Below are positions 4,582 to 5,030 of a stretch of 5,030 nucleotides of DNA, in pieces; position 1 is the first letter of the stretch; each line of letters starts with the position of its first letter. Source of the stretch: Candidatus Aquicultor primus (lineage in GTDB: Bacteria; Actinomycetota; Aquicultoria; Aquicultorales; Aquicultoraceae); NCBI GenBank assembly GCA_001767575.1, contig MELI01000024.1, positions 58,606-63,635 on the forward strand, read 5' to 3'. The notes under the pieces were generated by a model. The model worked only from the letters and a program-made list of their open reading frames with translations. It was not told the DNA's origin and made no database searches. Made by a program: the position numbers and the translations under genes.

Positions 4582-5030
4582 TCAGACGCTTAAGTCTCTG
4601 CTGCTGTAACGGAGATAAGCGGCTGCCAACATCACAGCGACGATGCTTAGAGAAATCACAACAAAGAGCGGGTCCAGCGCGGTGTGATTGATGATGATCT
4701 TGGCTTCGAAATATTTGAACGGTGTCAGATATTTGAGACCGGGATACTTTTTTGTGATATCCAACCACAAAGACAGAAAGAAAGCGGCAAGCAATAGACT
4801 GGTTGCCACAGGAGCCGCACGCTTAGGCTTTTTGAATATGCCCGCGGCAGCCATTCCGATGGCTAAATATATGAGCTGAACAAAGAAGAGCCCGACCATG
4901 AGAAGAAGGATCACCGGTGTTGCCGACTCCCCTTTGTTGTATGCTCCTACCATGATAACCGAGGCTACGAGCGTTACCAGATTAAGTATCAAGACGTTGA
5001 CCAGTGATGCAAAGAGTTTTGATGTGACCA
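4582..5030 (-). CDS. ABC-2 type transporter permease, C-terminal part (5' partial)
   Basis: The minus-strand frame is open to the right edge and ends at a TGA at 4582-4584, giving about 148 visible residues. It begins VTSKLFASLVNVLILNL, which resembles the region after the first membrane segment of ABC-2 permeases, where a Lys-Leu-Phe/Leu-Ala element precedes a hydrophobic stretch. Four hydrophobic segments are seen: LVNVLILNLVTLVASVIMVG, ATPVILLLMVGLFFVQLIYL, PVATSLLLAAFFLSLWLDI and DPLFVVISLSIVAVMLAAAY. The GLKYLTPFKYFEAKIII segment before the last one is typical of ABC-2 permeases, as is the short charged C-terminus YLRYSSRDLSV. Such permeases work with a separate ATPase, which would be expected further right, outside this window. 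The substrate is unknown. The TTG at 4992 is only an internal codon, since the frame continues through it. A 6-bp inverted repeat (4569-4574 with 4584-4589) overlaps the stop but has no T-tract. Confidence 0.77.
   Translation of the reverse strand, partial: VTSKLFASLVNVLILNLVTLVASVIMVGAYNKGESATPVILLLMVGLFFVQLIYLAIGMAAAGIFKKPKRAAPVATSLLLAAFFLSLWLDITKKYPGLKYLTPFKYFEAKIIINHTALDPLFVVISLSIVAVMLAAAYLRYSSRDLSV

Noticed and set aside
4569..4589. 6-bp inverted repeat GCGTCT/AGACGC at the ABC permease stop
   Set aside because: The stem is short with a 9-nt loop and no T-tract on the minus strand, so it is too weak to call a terminator.
1..5030. CRISPR arrays, tRNA or rRNA genes, insertion sequences
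   Set aside because: No regularly spaced repeats, transposase, terminal inverted repeats with target duplications, or tRNA/rRNA-like sequence were seen on either strand.

Overview
The window reads as chromosomal DNA of an anaerobic or microaerobic bacterium. Shine-Dalgarno sequences are strong (AAGGAGG-type) and sigma70-type promoter hexamers are visible. One gene looks leaderless, and there is a signal-peptide subtilase typical of Gram-positive lineages. A deep-branching Actinobacteriota or Firmicutes-like host is my inference; nothing in 5 kb settles the taxon.

Positions 1-2816, all on the + strand, form a sulfur/thiol-chemistry block. It contains the C-terminal half of a TauE/SafE (TSUP) transporter, an ArsR/SmtB-family repressor behind a 15-bp-arm palindromic operator, a NapH-like membrane protein with two 4Fe-4S clusters, a DsrE2-like sulfurtransferase-type protein, and an OsmC-family thiol protein. 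The last three genes each have their own clear Shine-Dalgarno, with gaps of about 85-140 nt between them. A plausible reading is a repressor-controlled module in which a membrane ferredoxin supplies electrons and DsrE and OsmC cysteines carry or reduce sulfane sulfur, with the TSUP protein exporting an anion such as sulfite or thiosulfate. The families are recognised from sequence; the joint pathway is inference.

A perfect 14-bp hairpin at 2895-2926 separates this block from a convergent minus-strand block. That block holds, from the junction outward, a secreted S8 subtilisin-like protease (2955-4091), a 56-residue SEC-C zinc-motif microprotein (4268-4438), and the C-terminal part of an ABC-2 type transporter permease that runs off the right edge (4582-5030). 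The protease gene is clearly GC-richer than the sulfur block.

The main points for a second look are the ArsR operator and a second palindrome upstream of the ferredoxin gene, the ArsR protein lacking the arsenic-type CVC motif, the OsmC protein with His in place of the usual catalytic Glu, the unusual gene combination itself, and the apparently leaderless SEC-C gene.
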